From Rubrivirga marina (lineage in GTDB: Bacteria; Bacteroidota; Rhodothermia; Rhodothermales; Rubricoccaceae): a DNA stretch of 64,000 nucleotides. A program made the translations under genes and the position numbers. Of the stretch, positions 52,779-61,486 are shown piece after piece (positions within the stretch are counted from its first letter, which is position 1; each line of letters begins with the position of its first letter). The stretch spans positions 3,071,749 through 3,135,748 of the forward strand of contig NZ_MQWD01000001.1 in the NCBI RefSeq assembly GCF_002283365.1, in the 5' to 3' direction. The notes under the pieces are model-generated. The model was not told the DNA's origin and made no database searches. It saw nothing but the letters and a program-made list of their open reading frames with translations.

Positions 52779-53006
52779 TCAGTCGAAGTCGCTGCAGGAC
52801 ATGAAATAGCCGCACCGCGGGTCCGGGCACCGGCGCTTGCAGCGATGGTTGTAGAGCCGACAGCCGCAGTTCGGGCAGTAGTTCCAGTGGTCGGCGGCCT
52901 GCTTGGTCTCTCTGGTGCCGTTATTGCACACAGGGTTCCCAACTCCCTGGGCCTCCGGGAAGGGGAGGGAGGGCTCCGTCAGCTTGGGGCGGCGCGACGG
53001 GTTCAT
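52779..53006 (-). CDS. Small cysteine-rich zinc-binding protein
   Basis: A 75-residue protein with eight closely spaced Cys at its C-terminal half: [20 protein letters not shown] followed by [12 protein letters not shown]. The pattern (C-x2-C-x-C ... C-x3-C-x3-C-x4-C) suggests one or two zinc sites. No family is recognised. Its start at ATG 53006 overlaps the upstream gene by ATGA, coupling the two. The codons for C-N-N (27-29) include an antisense copy of the GTTATTGCA motif. Confidence 0.6.
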   Translation of the reverse strand: MNPSRRPKLTEPSLPFPEAQGVGNPVCNNGTRETKQAADHWNYCPNCGCRLYNHRCKRRCPDPRCGYFMSCSDFD

Positions 53007-53473
53007 GGCTCCGAGATCTCCAACAACCGGTGGCCCTCTGCGGCGGACGCCCGGAACGCGGCGACGAGCGCGTCGAAGTCGGGCCAGTCGGCCGGCTCGA
53101 AGGTGACGACGGTGTCACCGAGGCCGACCGTCAGCTCGCCGTGCTGGAGCCGGGCCGACGACACGGGCGCGAGCGCGCCCTCGGGCGGCGTCGCCGCGGC
53201 CTGCCACACGGAGTGGACGGCCGCGAACGGACCGCGGACGTCGACCTGCGCCTGGGTCGAGAGCAGCCGGCCCTGCCCCACGATCACGGCCACGCCGTAG
53301 GCCACGGCCGTGCCGCCGACGAACGGCCACAGGATGTCCTCCCCCTGCATCGCCGCCGCCAGCCCGACCGTCATCACGGCGAGCAGGGCGAGGGCGACCG
53401 GCCGCGCCTGCGCCTGGAGGGCCAGCCACGGGCGTGACGTGTCGCCGGGGTGATGGACGCTCTTGAACGTCAT
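53003..53473 (-). CDS. Two-helix membrane protein, PH-like domain, function unknown
   Basis: A 156-residue protein with two transmembrane helices ([20 protein letters not shown] and [19 protein letters not shown]). The C-terminal domain ([40 protein letters not shown]) looks like a small bacterial PH (DUF304-type) or similar beta-rich domain. It is coupled to the downstream Cys-rich gene. Neither member of the pair has a known role. Confidence 0.5.
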   Translation of the reverse strand: MTFKSVHHPGDTSRPWLALQAQARPVALALLAVMTVGLAAAMQGEDILWPFVGGTAVAYGVAVIVGQGRLLSTQAQVDVRGPFAAVHSVWQAAATPPEGALAPVSSARLQHGELTVGLGDTVVTFEPADWPDFDALVAAFRASAAEGHRLLEISEP

Positions 53474-53497
53474 CGGCAGTCGGGGGGACGCCTCAGG

Positions 53498-55135
53498 TTA
53501 CGCCTCGTCGTCTGAACCCAGGAACGGGTACGTGAAGTGCGTGGCCGGGACGAACGTCTCCTTGAGCGAGCGGAGGCTGGCCCAGCGGAGGAGGTTCAGC
53601 TTCGAGCCGGCCTTGTCGTTCGTGCCGGACCCGCGGGCCCCGCCGAACGGCTGCTGCCCGACGACGGCGCCGGTCGGCTTGTCGTTGAGGTAGAAGTTGC
53701 CGGCGGCGTCGGCGAGGCGGTCGGTGGCGTGGGCGAGGACGGCCCGGTCGCGGGCGAAGACGGCGCCGGTCAGCGCGTACGGGCTGGTCGAGTCCACGAG
53801 GTCGAGGAGGTCGTCGAACGACCGGTCCGAGACGAACACCGAGGCGACGGGGCCGAAGATCTCCTGCTCCATCGTCTCGTAGCTCGGGTCGTCCGTGAGG
53901 AGGACTGTCGGGTCGACGAAGTAGCCGTCCTCCTTCGAGTGAGTCCCGCCGTGGACTACCTCCACGTTGTCGGCTTGGGCGGCGCGGTCGACGTAGCCGG
54001 TGATCTTGTCGTACGCCTTCTCGTCGATGACGGCGTTGACGAAGTGCGAGAAGTCCTCGACCGGCCCGACCGTGATCTCGGCCAGCTGGGCCTCGAGGGA
54101 CTCGCGGACGGCCGGCCAGAGCGCCTCCTCGACGTAGATCCGGCTCGCGGCCGAGCACTTCTGCCCCTGGTACTCGAACGACCCGCGCACGATGGCCGTC
54201 GCGACCGCCTCCGGGTCGGCGCTCTCGTGGGCGACGATGAAATCCTTCCCGCCCGTCTCCCCGACGATCCGCGGGTAGGCGTTGTAGTGGTCCAGGTTGT
54301 TGCCGATCTCGCGCCAGAGGTGGTTGAAGGTCTGCGTCGAGCCGGTGAAGTGGAGCCCGGCGAGGTGCTCGCTGGCGAGGACCGGGTCCCCCACGTCCGG
54401 CCCGTCGCCTGGGAGGAACTGGATCACGCCCGGCGGGAGGCCGGCGGCTTGCAGCAGCTCGACGATGACCTGCGCCGAGTACGTCTGCGTCGGCGCGGGC
54501 TTCCAGAGGACCGTGTTGCCGAGGAGTGCCGGCGCCGTGGGGAGGTTCGCGGCGATCGACGTGAAGTTGAACGGCGAGACGGCGAACACGAAGCCCTCGA
54601 GTGGCCGGTACTCGGTCCGGTTCCAGACGCCGGCCGGGCTTTGAGGCTGCTCCTCCATCATCTCGCGGTAGAACGCGACGTTGAACCGGAAAAAGTCGAC
54701 CATCTCGCAGGCCGCGTCGATCTCGGCCTGGTACGGGTTCTTCGACTGGCCGAGCATCGTGGCCGCGTTCATCCGGTCGCGGAACGGGCCGGCCAGCAGC
54801 TCGGCGGCCTTCAGGAAGATGGCCGCGCGGTCCGACCAGTCCATCCGGCTCCAGTCGTGGCGCGCGTCGAGGGCGCCCCGGATGGCCCGCTCGACGTCCT
54901 CCGTCCGGGCCTTGTGGAACGTGCCGAGGGTGTGGCCCAGGTCGTGCGGCGGGCGAATCGTCTCGGTTCGCCCGGTCTCAACGCGCTCGCCGTTGACGAC
55001 GGGCAGGACCATCATCTCCTCGCCGCGCATCGCGGTAAGCGTCTCGCGGAGCGACGCGCGCTCGGGGCTGCCGGGAGCGTAGTCACGGACGGGCTCGTTT
55101 CGGGGCGGTGGCGGGGTGGCGATCGCGTTGTGCAT
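53498..55135 (-). CDS. pruA: Delta-1-pyrroline-5-carboxylate dehydrogenase
   Basis: A 545-residue aldehyde-dehydrogenase superfamily enzyme from ATG 55135. It has the PruA-type start LPVVNGERVETGRTETIRPP, cofactor loop FVFAVSPFNFTSIAANLPTA, GVIQFLPGDGPDVGDPVLAS, FTGSTQTFNHLWREIGNNLD, catalytic Glu in RIVGETGGKDF and catalytic Cys in FEYQGQKCSAASRIYVEE. QQPFGGARGSGTNDKAG closes the site. It oxidises glutamate-semialdehyde to glutamate in proline breakdown. PutA/proline dehydrogenase is not adjacent. The long form (about 545) matches the stand-alone enzyme. Confidence 0.95.
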   Translation of the reverse strand: MHNAIATPPPPRNEPVRDYAPGSPERASLRETLTAMRGEEMMVLPVVNGERVETGRTETIRPPHDLGHTLGTFHKARTEDVERAIRGALDARHDWSRMDWSDRAAIFLKAAELLAGPFRDRMNAATMLGQSKNPYQAEIDAACEMVDFFRFNVAFYREMMEEQPQSPAGVWNRTEYRPLEGFVFAVSPFNFTSIAANLPTAPALLGNTVLWKPAPTQTYSAQVIVELLQAAGLPPGVIQFLPGDGPDVGDPVLASEHLAGLHFTGSTQTFNHLWREIGNNLDHYNAYPRIVGETGGKDFIVAHESADPEAVATAIVRGSFEYQGQKCSAASRIYVEEALWPAVRESLEAQLAEITVGPVEDFSHFVNAVIDEKAYDKITGYVDRAAQADNVEVVHGGTHSKEDGYFVDPTVLLTDDPSYETMEQEIFGPVASVFVSDRSFDDLLDLVDSTSPYALTGAVFARDRAVLAHATDRLADAAGNFYLNDKPTGAVVGQQPFGGARGSGTNDKAGSKLNLLRWASLRSLKETFVPATHFTYPFLGSDDEA

Positions 55136-55293
55136 GGCGGGGTCGGATCCGAGAAACTGGGGACGGGCAGAGAGGGGTGCCTGCCGAAAGCTAGGGAGCC
55201 GGCGGCGAGCGTTCGAAGGGCTTCCGGTCAACTTCCCGATGGCTCGCCACGAACGGAGCGACCTTTCGGCCTCCGGCGTAGGCGTCGGCCCGC

Positions 55294-55313
55294 CCGCCTC
55301 GGCACCGAGGCGG
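55294..55313. repeat. CCGCCTCGG-family hairpin in a divergent spacer
   Basis: CCGCCTCGG (55294-55302) pairs with CCGAGGCGG (55305-55313) around CA, identical to the core of the copy at 37134-37153. Here it lies between the starts of pruA and the LolC/E-like gene, not after a stop codon, so it cannot be a terminator for either. Confidence 0.6.
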
Positions 55314-55350
55314 AGGAGGCCGGCTCCTGGATCCCCTTTCCCCGCTCTCG

Positions 55351-56607
55351 ATGATCGGCCCCTTCGAACGCACGCTCGCGCTCCGCTACCTCCGTGGGGC
55401 CGAGGGCCGCGACGAGCGGCGCGGGTTCCTGCGGTTCGTCGTCGTCGCGGCCATCGGAGGCGTGGCGGTCGGCACGGGCGCGCTGCTGCTCGCGCTGATG
55501 ATCGTCCGCGGGTTCAGCCGCGAGATCGAGGCCAAGATCGTCGGGTTCGGCCAGCACGTGCAGGTCGAGACGTACCTCGGCGAGCCGATCCAGAACGTCG
55601 ACAGCGTGGCGGCAGCCGTGGCCGGCCTCGAGCATGTCGAGAACGTCGCGCCCGCCATCGTCGACTTCGCCCTCCTCAGCAGCCGCGGGTCGGGCAACGA
55701 GTCGGTGGAGGGCGTGCTGCTGTGGGGCACCGAGGCGGAGGACCAGCCGTTCGTCGCGGAGCGTACCGAGGCCGGCGCCTTCGACCTCGGGGAGGACGCC
55801 GAGGGGCGGCCCGGGGTCGTCCTCGGGCTCCGGCTGGCGGAGCGGCTCGGGCTGTCGGTCGGCGACCGAATCACGGCGTACTCGACCCGGGGCCTCGGCG
55901 CCGGTCAGATCCAGTCGCGCCCGCGGGTCCGTCAGTACCACGTGGCTGGCGTCTTCGAGACCGGACTCGGCGACTTCGACGAGCGGTTCGCATTCGTCGG
56001 CCTCGACGCGGCGGCGCAGTTGTTTGCGTACCCACCCGGTCAGGTCTCCCGCCTCGACGTCACGCTCGACGACCGGATGAACGCTCGGGCCGTGTCGGAC
56101 GCGGTGACCGACAAGATCGGGCCGCCGCTCTTCGCGCGGTCGATCGAGGAGGTGTACCGCGGGCTCTTCGCCTGGGTCGAGCTCCAGCAGAGCATCGTCC
56201 CCCTCGTGATCTCGATCCTCGTGGTCGTCGCGGCGTTCAACATCGTCGGGGCCCTGCTGATGGTGGTGCTCGAGAAGGCCCGCGAGATCGGAACGGTGCT
56301 GGCGATGGGCGCCAGCCGGGCGTCCGTGCGGCGGCTGTTCTTGGTGTTCGGGTTGATGGTGGGCGTGATCGGCGCTGCGATCGGGACGGCCGTGGCGGTC
56401 GCGTTTGGCGCGATCCAGGCGCGGTTCGCGATCATCCGGTTGCCGCAGGACGCGTACTACCTCGACCGGGCGCCGGTGGAGATGAGCGGGGTCGACATCA
56501 TAGCGACCGTTATTGCAACTGTACTTATCTGCACCCTGGCTGCTTACCTCCCCGCCCGCGCCGCAGCGAGCGTCGAGCCCGTCCGTACGATCCGGTTCGG
56601 GGGGTAG
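55351..56607 (+). CDS. LolC/E-type ABC transporter permease (MacB/FtsX family)
   Basis: A 418-residue membrane protein with one N-terminal and three C-terminal helices around a large periplasmic domain (about 50-280). N-terminal LALRYLRGAEGRDERRGFLR, C-terminal SIVPLVISILVVVAAFNIVG, ALLMVVLEKAREIGTVLAMG (coupling helix) and LAAYLPARAAASVEPVRTIR match LolC/LolE. It extracts lipoproteins from the inner membrane when paired with LolD, which is not in the window. Codons 387-390 (V-I-A-T) hold a copy of the GTTATTGCAACTG motif. ATG 55351 is 215 bases from the divergent pruA. Confidence 0.85.
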   Translation: MIGPFERTLALRYLRGAEGRDERRGFLRFVVVAAIGGVAVGTGALLLALMIVRGFSREIEAKIVGFGQHVQVETYLGEPIQNVDSVAAAVAGLEHVENVAPAIVDFALLSSRGSGNESVEGVLLWGTEAEDQPFVAERTEAGAFDLGEDAEGRPGVVLGLRLAERLGLSVGDRITAYSTRGLGAGQIQSRPRVRQYHVAGVFETGLGDFDERFAFVGLDAAAQLFAYPPGQVSRLDVTLDDRMNARAVSDAVTDKIGPPLFARSIEEVYRGLFAWVELQQSIVPLVISILVVVAAFNIVGALLMVVLEKAREIGTVLAMGASRASVRRLFLVFGLMVGVIGAAIGTAVAVAFGAIQARFAIIRLPQDAYYLDRAPVEMSGVDIIATVIATVLICTLAAYLPARAAASVEPVRTIRFGG

Positions 56608-56767
56608 GAGGAGGGGAGGGGCACCCTTCCACGCGTTCTCGAGACGAGGGGAATTCAGCGGATTCGAGCGGCTCCGCCCCGCGGGTCGTCGGTCTTCCGT
56701 CCGGGTCCCGCGAACCGCGCACGGGCACGGTCGTAGCCCGAAGCCCTCCGTCCCCCCAAACCTTCCC

Positions 56768-57250
56768 ATGGCCCTCTCCGCCGGCGACGCCGCCCCCGAT
56801 TTCTCGCTCTACGACGACGCCACTGACGAATTCTCTCTCGCCGAGGCGCGTGAGGACGGCCCGGTCGTCCTCCTGTTCTTCCCTGGCGCGTTCACCAGCG
56901 TCTGCACGACCGAGCTCAACACCGTCGGCAACGACTACGACCGGTACACCGACCTCGGCGCGCAGGTCGTCGGCATCTCGACGGACTCGCCGTTCGCCCT
57001 CGCCGAGTTCAAAAGCGTCAACGGCTTCCCGTTCCGGCTCCTCTCCGACCACGACGGCGAGGTCTCGGCCGCCTACGGCGCGAAGTATGACAACGATTTT
57101 ACCCCGATGGGCCTCGACCGGATCTCGAAGCGCGCGGCGTTCGTGGTCCGGCCCGACGGGACGCTCGCCTACACCGAAGTCCTCGAGAACGCCGGCGAGC
57201 AGCCCGACTTCGACGCGATCCTCAACGCCCTCCATGGAGCCTCCGAGTGA
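56768..57250 (+). CDS. Peroxiredoxin (AhpE/BCP-like)
   Basis: A 160-residue thioredoxin-fold peroxidase. The peroxidatic motif is LLFFPGAFTSVCTTELN with Cys46; GISTDSPFALAEFKSVNGFP and FPFRLLSDHDGEVSAAYGAK follow. No second cysteine is present, so it appears to be a 1-Cys enzyme. It reduces hydroperoxides with an external thiol. The stop overlaps the moaE start by 17 bases, an unusual coupling of a peroxidase with cofactor synthesis. Confidence 0.92.
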   Translation: MALSAGDAAPDFSLYDDATDEFSLAEAREDGPVVLLFFPGAFTSVCTTELNTVGNDYDRYTDLGAQVVGISTDSPFALAEFKSVNGFPFRLLSDHDGEVSAAYGAKYDNDFTPMGLDRISKRAAFVVRPDGTLAYTEVLENAGEQPDFDAILNALHGASE

Positions 57251-57650
57251 CCGCGATTGGTGGTCGGCGCTGACCGAGGAGCCCCTCGACGTCGGCGCCG
57301 TCCACGCGTTTCTGGCCGACGAGCGTGCGGGTGGGACCTGCGTGTTCGTCGGCACCAGCCGGCGGTGGACCGATGGCGCCGAGACGGACCTTCTGACGTA
57401 CGAGGCGTACCCCGATATGGCCGAGGCGGAGCTCGCCCGGCTCGCCGTCGTCGCAGCCGAGCGGTGGGACGCCGTGAAGGTCGCCGTCCTGCACCGGACG
57501 GGCGCCGTGCCGCCCCCCGAGGCCAGCGTCGCCGTCGGCGTCGCGTGCCCGCATCGGGCCGAGGCGTTCGAGGCCGCGCGCTGGCTCATCGACACCCTCA
57601 AGGAGTCCGTCCCCATCTGGAAGACCGAACACGCCGACCGTGATGCCTGA
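57234..57650 (+). CDS. moaE: Molybdopterin synthase catalytic subunit MoaE
   Basis: A 138-residue MoaE: LDVGAVHAFLADERAGGTCV, FVGTSRRWTDGAETDLLTYE, AYPDMAEAELARLA, VAVLHRTGAVPPPEASVAVG and the active-site tail ESVPIWKTEHADRDA, with the conserved Lys in WKTE. With MoaD it adds the dithiolene sulfurs to precursor Z. MoaD is not adjacent. ModA/ModB for molybdate uptake are encoded 34 kb upstream. Start ATG 57234 lies inside the peroxiredoxin gene. Confidence 0.9.
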   Translation: MEPPSDRDWWSALTEEPLDVGAVHAFLADERAGGTCVFVGTSRRWTDGAETDLLTYEAYPDMAEAELARLAVVAAERWDAVKVAVLHRTGAVPPPEASVAVGVACPHRAEAFEAARWLIDTLKESVPIWKTEHADRDA

Positions 57651-58638
57651 CCGCTTTTCGTTTTCCGACCTCCATGACCGTGCGCGCGCGCTCAAGAAGC
57701 GGATCGCGCTGCCCGAAGGCGAGGACCCCCGCACGATCCGCGCGGCGGCGTGGCTAGCCGAGCACGAGGTCGTCCGCCCCCTCCTGATCGGCCGGGAGGC
57801 TCAGATCCGCGCCGAGGCCGACCGCCTCGGCGTCTCGCTGCCCCACTCCGTCCCGATCGTCGACCCGGCCCAGAGCGAGCGGTCTCAGACCTATGCGCAG
57901 GCCCTCTTCCAGAAGAGGAAGCACAAGGGGCTGACGTACGAGCAGGCCGGCGAGTGGACGCAGGACGTCCTCTACTTCGGCGACCTCATGGTCGACGCGG
58001 GCGACGCCGACGGCTGCGTGGCCGGCGCGGCCCACCCGTCGCCCGACGTGATCCGCGCGGCGATCCACGTGCTGGGCGTGGCCGAGGGCTCGGCGCTCGT
58101 CTCGTCGTTCTTCCTGATGGTGCTCCCCGACGGTCGCCCGCTCACGTACGCCGACTGCGGGGTCAACGCCGACCCGTCGGCGGAGCAACTCGCATCCATC
58201 GGCCTCGACGCGGCGGCGAACCATCGGTTTCTGACCGGACAGGAGCCAGTCGTCGCGTTCCTGTCCTTCTCGACGAAGGGCTCGGCCGATCACCCGGATG
58301 TCGACAAGGTCCGGGAGGCCGTCGAGATCGCGCGGAGGAAGAAGCCGGACCTCGCCCTCGACGGCGAGTTCCAGTTCGACGCGGCCTTCGACGCGGGCGT
58401 GGGCGAACGGAAGGCGCCAGGAAGTCCGGTCGCCGGGAAGGCCAACGTGTACGTCTTCCCCGATCTCGGCGCGGGCAACATCGGCTACAAGATCACCCAG
58501 CGCGTCGGCGGGGCCGAGGCGTTCGGGCCTGTGCTCCAGGGGCTCCGGTTGCCGGCGAACGACCTGTCGCGAGGGGCCGACTGGGAGGACATCGCGAACG
58601 TGGCGACGATCACGGCGATTCAGGCCGGAGCCGTATAG
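57643..58638 (+). CDS. pta: Phosphate acetyltransferase (Pta), short form
   Basis: A 331-residue enzyme that exchanges acetyl between CoA and phosphate. Matches: KKRIALPEGEDPRTIRAAAW, EQAGEWTQDVLYFGDLMVDA, DADGCVAGAAHPSPDVIRAA, SFFLMVLPDGRPLTYADCGV, FLSFSTKGSADHPDVDKVRE, LDGEFQFDAAFDAGVGERKA and PDLGAGNIGYKITQRVGGAE. The start ATG 57643 is 8 bases before the moaE stop. The acetate kinase partner is not in the window, so the enzyme may use another acetyl-phosphate sink. It ends two bases before a GTTATTGCAA copy. Confidence 0.93.
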   Translation: MPDRFSFSDLHDRARALKKRIALPEGEDPRTIRAAAWLAEHEVVRPLLIGREAQIRAEADRLGVSLPHSVPIVDPAQSERSQTYAQALFQKRKHKGLTYEQAGEWTQDVLYFGDLMVDAGDADGCVAGAAHPSPDVIRAAIHVLGVAEGSALVSSFFLMVLPDGRPLTYADCGVNADPSAEQLASIGLDAAANHRFLTGQEPVVAFLSFSTKGSADHPDVDKVREAVEIARRKKPDLALDGEFQFDAAFDAGVGERKAPGSPVAGKANVYVFPDLGAGNIGYKITQRVGGAEAFGPVLQGLRLPANDLSRGADWEDIANVATITAIQAGAV

Positions 58639-58640
58639 CT

Positions 58641-58650
58641 GTTATTGCAA
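58641..58650 (+). repeat. GTTATTGCAA motif at the nitrilase start
   Basis: GTTATTGCAA at 58641-58650; its last A is the first base of the ATG of the next gene. It fills the 11-base gap between pta and the nitrilase gene, where a ribosome-binding site would normally lie. It is one of six same-strand copies in the window. Confidence 0.6.
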
Positions 58651-59453
58651 TGATCATCTCTTGCATTCAGACCGGGCCAACAAAAGGCCACACGCAGGCC
58701 AACAAGGATGCTGTGGAGGAGAGGGTCCTCGCTGCCGACGCTGACCTCGTCGTCCTGCCCGAGCTGTTCGCGAGCGGATATTTCTTCGACTCGACGGAGC
58801 AGGCCGCCGCACTCGCCGAGTCGGTCCCGGACGGGCCGACGACGCATCGGCTCCACTCGTGGGCGCGAGCGACGGGCGCGACGATCGTGGCTGGGCTCCC
58901 GGAACGCGATGGCGACGCCCTCTACAACAGCGCCGTCGTCGTGACCCCGAACGGCTGGCTCGGGACGTACCGAAAGACGCACCTGTTCTACGAGGAGACC
59001 CTGCACTTCGAGCCTGGGGCGGACGGCTTCAAGGTGTGGACCGTCACGGACCGGAACCGCCGGAGCTACCGGCTCGGCGTCATGATCTGCTTCGACTGGT
59101 TCTTCCCGGAGTCGGCGCGGACGCTCGCGCTGAACGGCGCGGACGTCATCGCGCACCCGTCGAACCTCGTCCTGCCGCACTGCCCAACCGCCATGCCGAT
59201 CCGCGCCCTCGAGAACGGCGTGTTCACGGCCACGGCCAACCGCGTCGGGACCGAGTCGAACGGCGCGGAGTCGCTGACGTTCATCGGCCGCAGTGTGATC
59301 TGCTCGCCGTCGGCCGACGTGCTCGCCTCGGCGCCCGAGGCGGAGGAGGCCGTGATCCGGGCGGAGATCGACCCGCACGCAGCGCGGGAGACGGCGCTCA
59401 ACCCCTACAACGACCGGCACCGGGACCGCCGGCCACAGCTGTACGTCCGCTAA
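58650..59453 (+). CDS. Nitrilase-superfamily amidohydrolase
   Basis: A 267-residue carbon-nitrogen hydrolase with its complete E-K-C triad: Glu38 in LVVLPELFASGYFF, Lys109 in GTYRKTHLFYEE and Cys147 in LGVMICFDWFFPESARTLAL. MPIRALENGVFTATANRVGT is the usual dimer segment. Omega-amidase, amidase or deaminated-glutathione amidase activities are possible; the specificity is not clear. ATG 58650 begins within the GTTATTGCAA motif. It ends ten bases from the convergent purC. Confidence 0.88.
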   Translation: MIISCIQTGPTKGHTQANKDAVEERVLAADADLVVLPELFASGYFFDSTEQAAALAESVPDGPTTHRLHSWARATGATIVAGLPERDGDALYNSAVVVTPNGWLGTYRKTHLFYEETLHFEPGADGFKVWTVTDRNRRSYRLGVMICFDWFFPESARTLALNGADVIAHPSNLVLPHCPTAMPIRALENGVFTATANRVGTESNGAESLTFIGRSVICSPSADVLASAPEAEEAVIRAEIDPHAARETALNPYNDRHRDRRPQLYVR

Positions 59454-59462
59454 TGCAACCCG

Positions 59463-60401
59463 TCAACTCAACGCCTCCAGCGCGTACCGGATGCGCGCTT
59501 CCGGCTCCGGGCTGAGGTCCGGCTCGAAGCTCTCTCCCGTAACCGTCTCGTAGAGTTCGACATAGCGCGCGCTGACCTCTTCGACGAACGAGGGGGGCAG
59601 ATCAGGGAGCGCCTCGCCGCTTCGTCCTTGGAAGCCGTGGTCCATCAGCCACTCGCGCACGAACTCTTTCGAGAGCTGACGCTGCGGCTCACCAGCTGAC
59701 AGGCGCTCTTCGTACCCCTCGGCGTAGTAATACCGGGACGAGTCGGGGGTGTGGACCTCGTCGATCACGTGGAGGCGACCGTCCGGGGCGCGACCGAACT
59801 CGTACTTGGTGTCGACGAGAAGCAGGCCTCGCTCGGTCGCGATCTCGGTTCCCCGCTGGAACAGCGCCAGTGCGAGAGCCGCTGCCTCGTCCAGGGTCTC
59901 CTGATCGAGGAGCCCGCGAGCGACGATGTCGGCTCGGCGGATGTCCTCGTCATGGCCCTCCTCGGCCTTCGTCGCCGGCGTCAGGATCGGCGCCGGGAGC
60001 CGTTCGGACTCGCGGAGGCCGTCGGGCAGCGCCTCGCCACAGAGCTCACGCCCTCCGCCTCGGTAGACGCGCCAGGCGTGTCCGGCGAGGTAGCCGCGGA
60101 CGACGAACTCGATCGGCAGGGCCTCGCACTTCACCCCAACCGTCACGTTCGGGTCGGGGACGCTCAGGACGTGGTTCGGCGCGACATCGCCCGTCCGCTC
60201 GAACCAGTGCGCGGCGAGTCGGTTGAGCACCTGGCCCTTGAGTGGGATCGCCTGACGGAGGACGTGGTCGAACGCCGAGATCCGATCGGTCGTGACGAGC
60301 ACGAGCCGGCCATCGCCGAGGTCGTAGGTGTCGCGGACCTTGCCCTGGTACTTCGGACCGAGGTCGAGGTCGGTCGTCGCGAGCGGCGGCGGGAGCGTCA
60401 C
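59463..60401 (-). CDS. purC: SAICAR synthetase PurC
   Basis: A 312-residue purine-pathway ligase that joins aspartate to CAIR. Matches: GPKYQGKVRDTYDLGDGRLV, TTDRISAFDHVLRQAIPLKG, VTVGVKCEALPIEFVVRGYL, TPATKAEEGHDEDI, LLLVDTKYEFGRAPDGRLHV, IDEVHTPDSSRYYYAEGYEE and QLSKEFVREWLMDHGF. GTG 60401 overlaps the LacI-family stop by four bases (GTGA), so it is downstream in one transcript with a sugar-type regulator. Confidence 0.95.
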   Translation of the reverse strand: MTLPPPLATTDLDLGPKYQGKVRDTYDLGDGRLVLVTTDRISAFDHVLRQAIPLKGQVLNRLAAHWFERTGDVAPNHVLSVPDPNVTVGVKCEALPIEFVVRGYLAGHAWRVYRGGGRELCGEALPDGLRESERLPAPILTPATKAEEGHDEDIRRADIVARGLLDQETLDEAAALALALFQRGTEIATERGLLLVDTKYEFGRAPDGRLHVIDEVHTPDSSRYYYAEGYEERLSAGEPQRQLSKEFVREWLMDHGFQGRSGEALPDLPPSFVEEVSARYVELYETVTGESFEPDLSPEPEARIRYALEALS

Positions 60402-61435
60402 GTCGAGGGCACGGCGCCGGTGGAGCCGCGGACGGCGAGCGACAGCGGGAGCTGGATGTCGATCCGGTCGGCAACGTCGCGAGAACGGAGCCGCGTCAGG
60501 AGGCGCTTCGTGGCGTCGAATCCGGCCTGCTGCATCCCCTGCGTGACGGTCGTGAGGTCGAGGAAGCGGCTGAGCTTGAGGTCGTCGTAGCCCACGATCG
60601 AGACGTCGCGAGGGACGACGAGGCCGTGGTCACGCGCCCACGACCAGGCGCCATAGGCCTGGACGTCGGCCGACGCGAAGACGGCCGTGGGCCGGTCGTC
60701 CAAGCCCATGAGCTCTTCCATCGCTTCGGAGCCGGATTCCTCCGAATAGCCAGCGTGCTTGGTCGTCTGGCCGGTGACGACGAGGTCCGGATCGTACGGG
60801 ATGCCGGCCTCTTCGAGCGCGGCCTTGTAGCCGTCGAGGCGGGGGCTCGCGTTGTAGCTCCAGGCCTGCGCCGTGACGAGACCGATCCGTCGGTGCCCCT
60901 GTTCGATGAGGTACGTCGTCGCCATCTGGGATCCCTCGCGGTCGTCCCACCAGTAGGCGTCGAGCCCCGTGCAGCGGCTCCCCAAGAGGACGACCGGCGC
61001 CTGGAACGAGAGGAGCTGCTCGGCGATGTCGCCCTCGACGGGAAGCGACATCAGTAGGAGCCCGTCGACGGCCCCGCGGTTGAGGAACCGCTGGAGCGTC
61101 GGGTAGGGCTGGCCCGAACCGAGGTTGCACAGGAGGAGGTCGATGTCCTCGTCCCGGAGCGCGTCCTTGACGCCCTTCAGCATCTCCACGAAGAACATCG
61201 AGGTGGCCGAGGGCAGCGCGACGGCGATCGAGGTCGTCGACTGCTGGGCGAGCTTCCGGGCGATCCGCTGGGGCTGGAACTGGAGCTTGCGGATGGCGGC
61301 CTGGACGCGGCTCCGGGTCGCGTCGGAGACCTCGTTGGACCCGTTGAGAACCCGGGAGACCGTGGAGATGGCGACGCCGGCCTCGTCGGCGACGTCGTAG
61401 ATCGTGGGCCGCGTGTTCGGGGAACGATCGGGCAT
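60398..61435 (-). CDS. LacI-family transcriptional regulator
   Basis: A 345-residue regulator. The DNA-binding helix-turn-helix and hinge are PTIYDVADEAGVAISTVSRV, LNGSNEVSDATRSRVQAAIR and FQPQRIARKLAQQSTTSIAV. The periplasmic-binding-type sensor follows (FVEMLKGVKDALRDEDIDLL, GVDGLLLMSLP-type stretch, DVQAYGAWSWARDHGLVVPR, DVSIVGYDDLKLSRFLDLTT). The AISTVSRVLNG signature fits a LacI-type operator with a central CG, like the one upstream of the GH31 gene. It is coupled to purC downstream. The effector is unknown. Confidence 0.92.
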   Translation of the reverse strand: MPDRSPNTRPTIYDVADEAGVAISTVSRVLNGSNEVSDATRSRVQAAIRKLQFQPQRIARKLAQQSTTSIAVALPSATSMFFVEMLKGVKDALRDEDIDLLLCNLGSGQPYPTLQRFLNRGAVDGLLLMSLPVEGDIAEQLLSFQAPVVLLGSRCTGLDAYWWDDREGSQMATTYLIEQGHRRIGLVTAQAWSYNASPRLDGYKAALEEAGIPYDPDLVVTGQTTKHAGYSEESGSEAMEELMGLDDRPTAVFASADVQAYGAWSWARDHGLVVPRDVSIVGYDDLKLSRFLDLTTVTQGMQQAGFDATKRLLTRLRSRDVADRIDIQLPLSLAVRGSTGAVPST

Positions 61436-61486
61436 GGCGGGGGGCGCTGGGAACCCTAAAACTACGGGAGCGCGCCCGGACTGGTA

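Noticed and set aside
58641-58650. GTTATTGCAA as a ribosome-binding or promoter element of the nitrilase gene
   Set aside because: The same sequence occurs inside coding regions in several frames and in a gap between converging genes, so an expression signal would not explain it.
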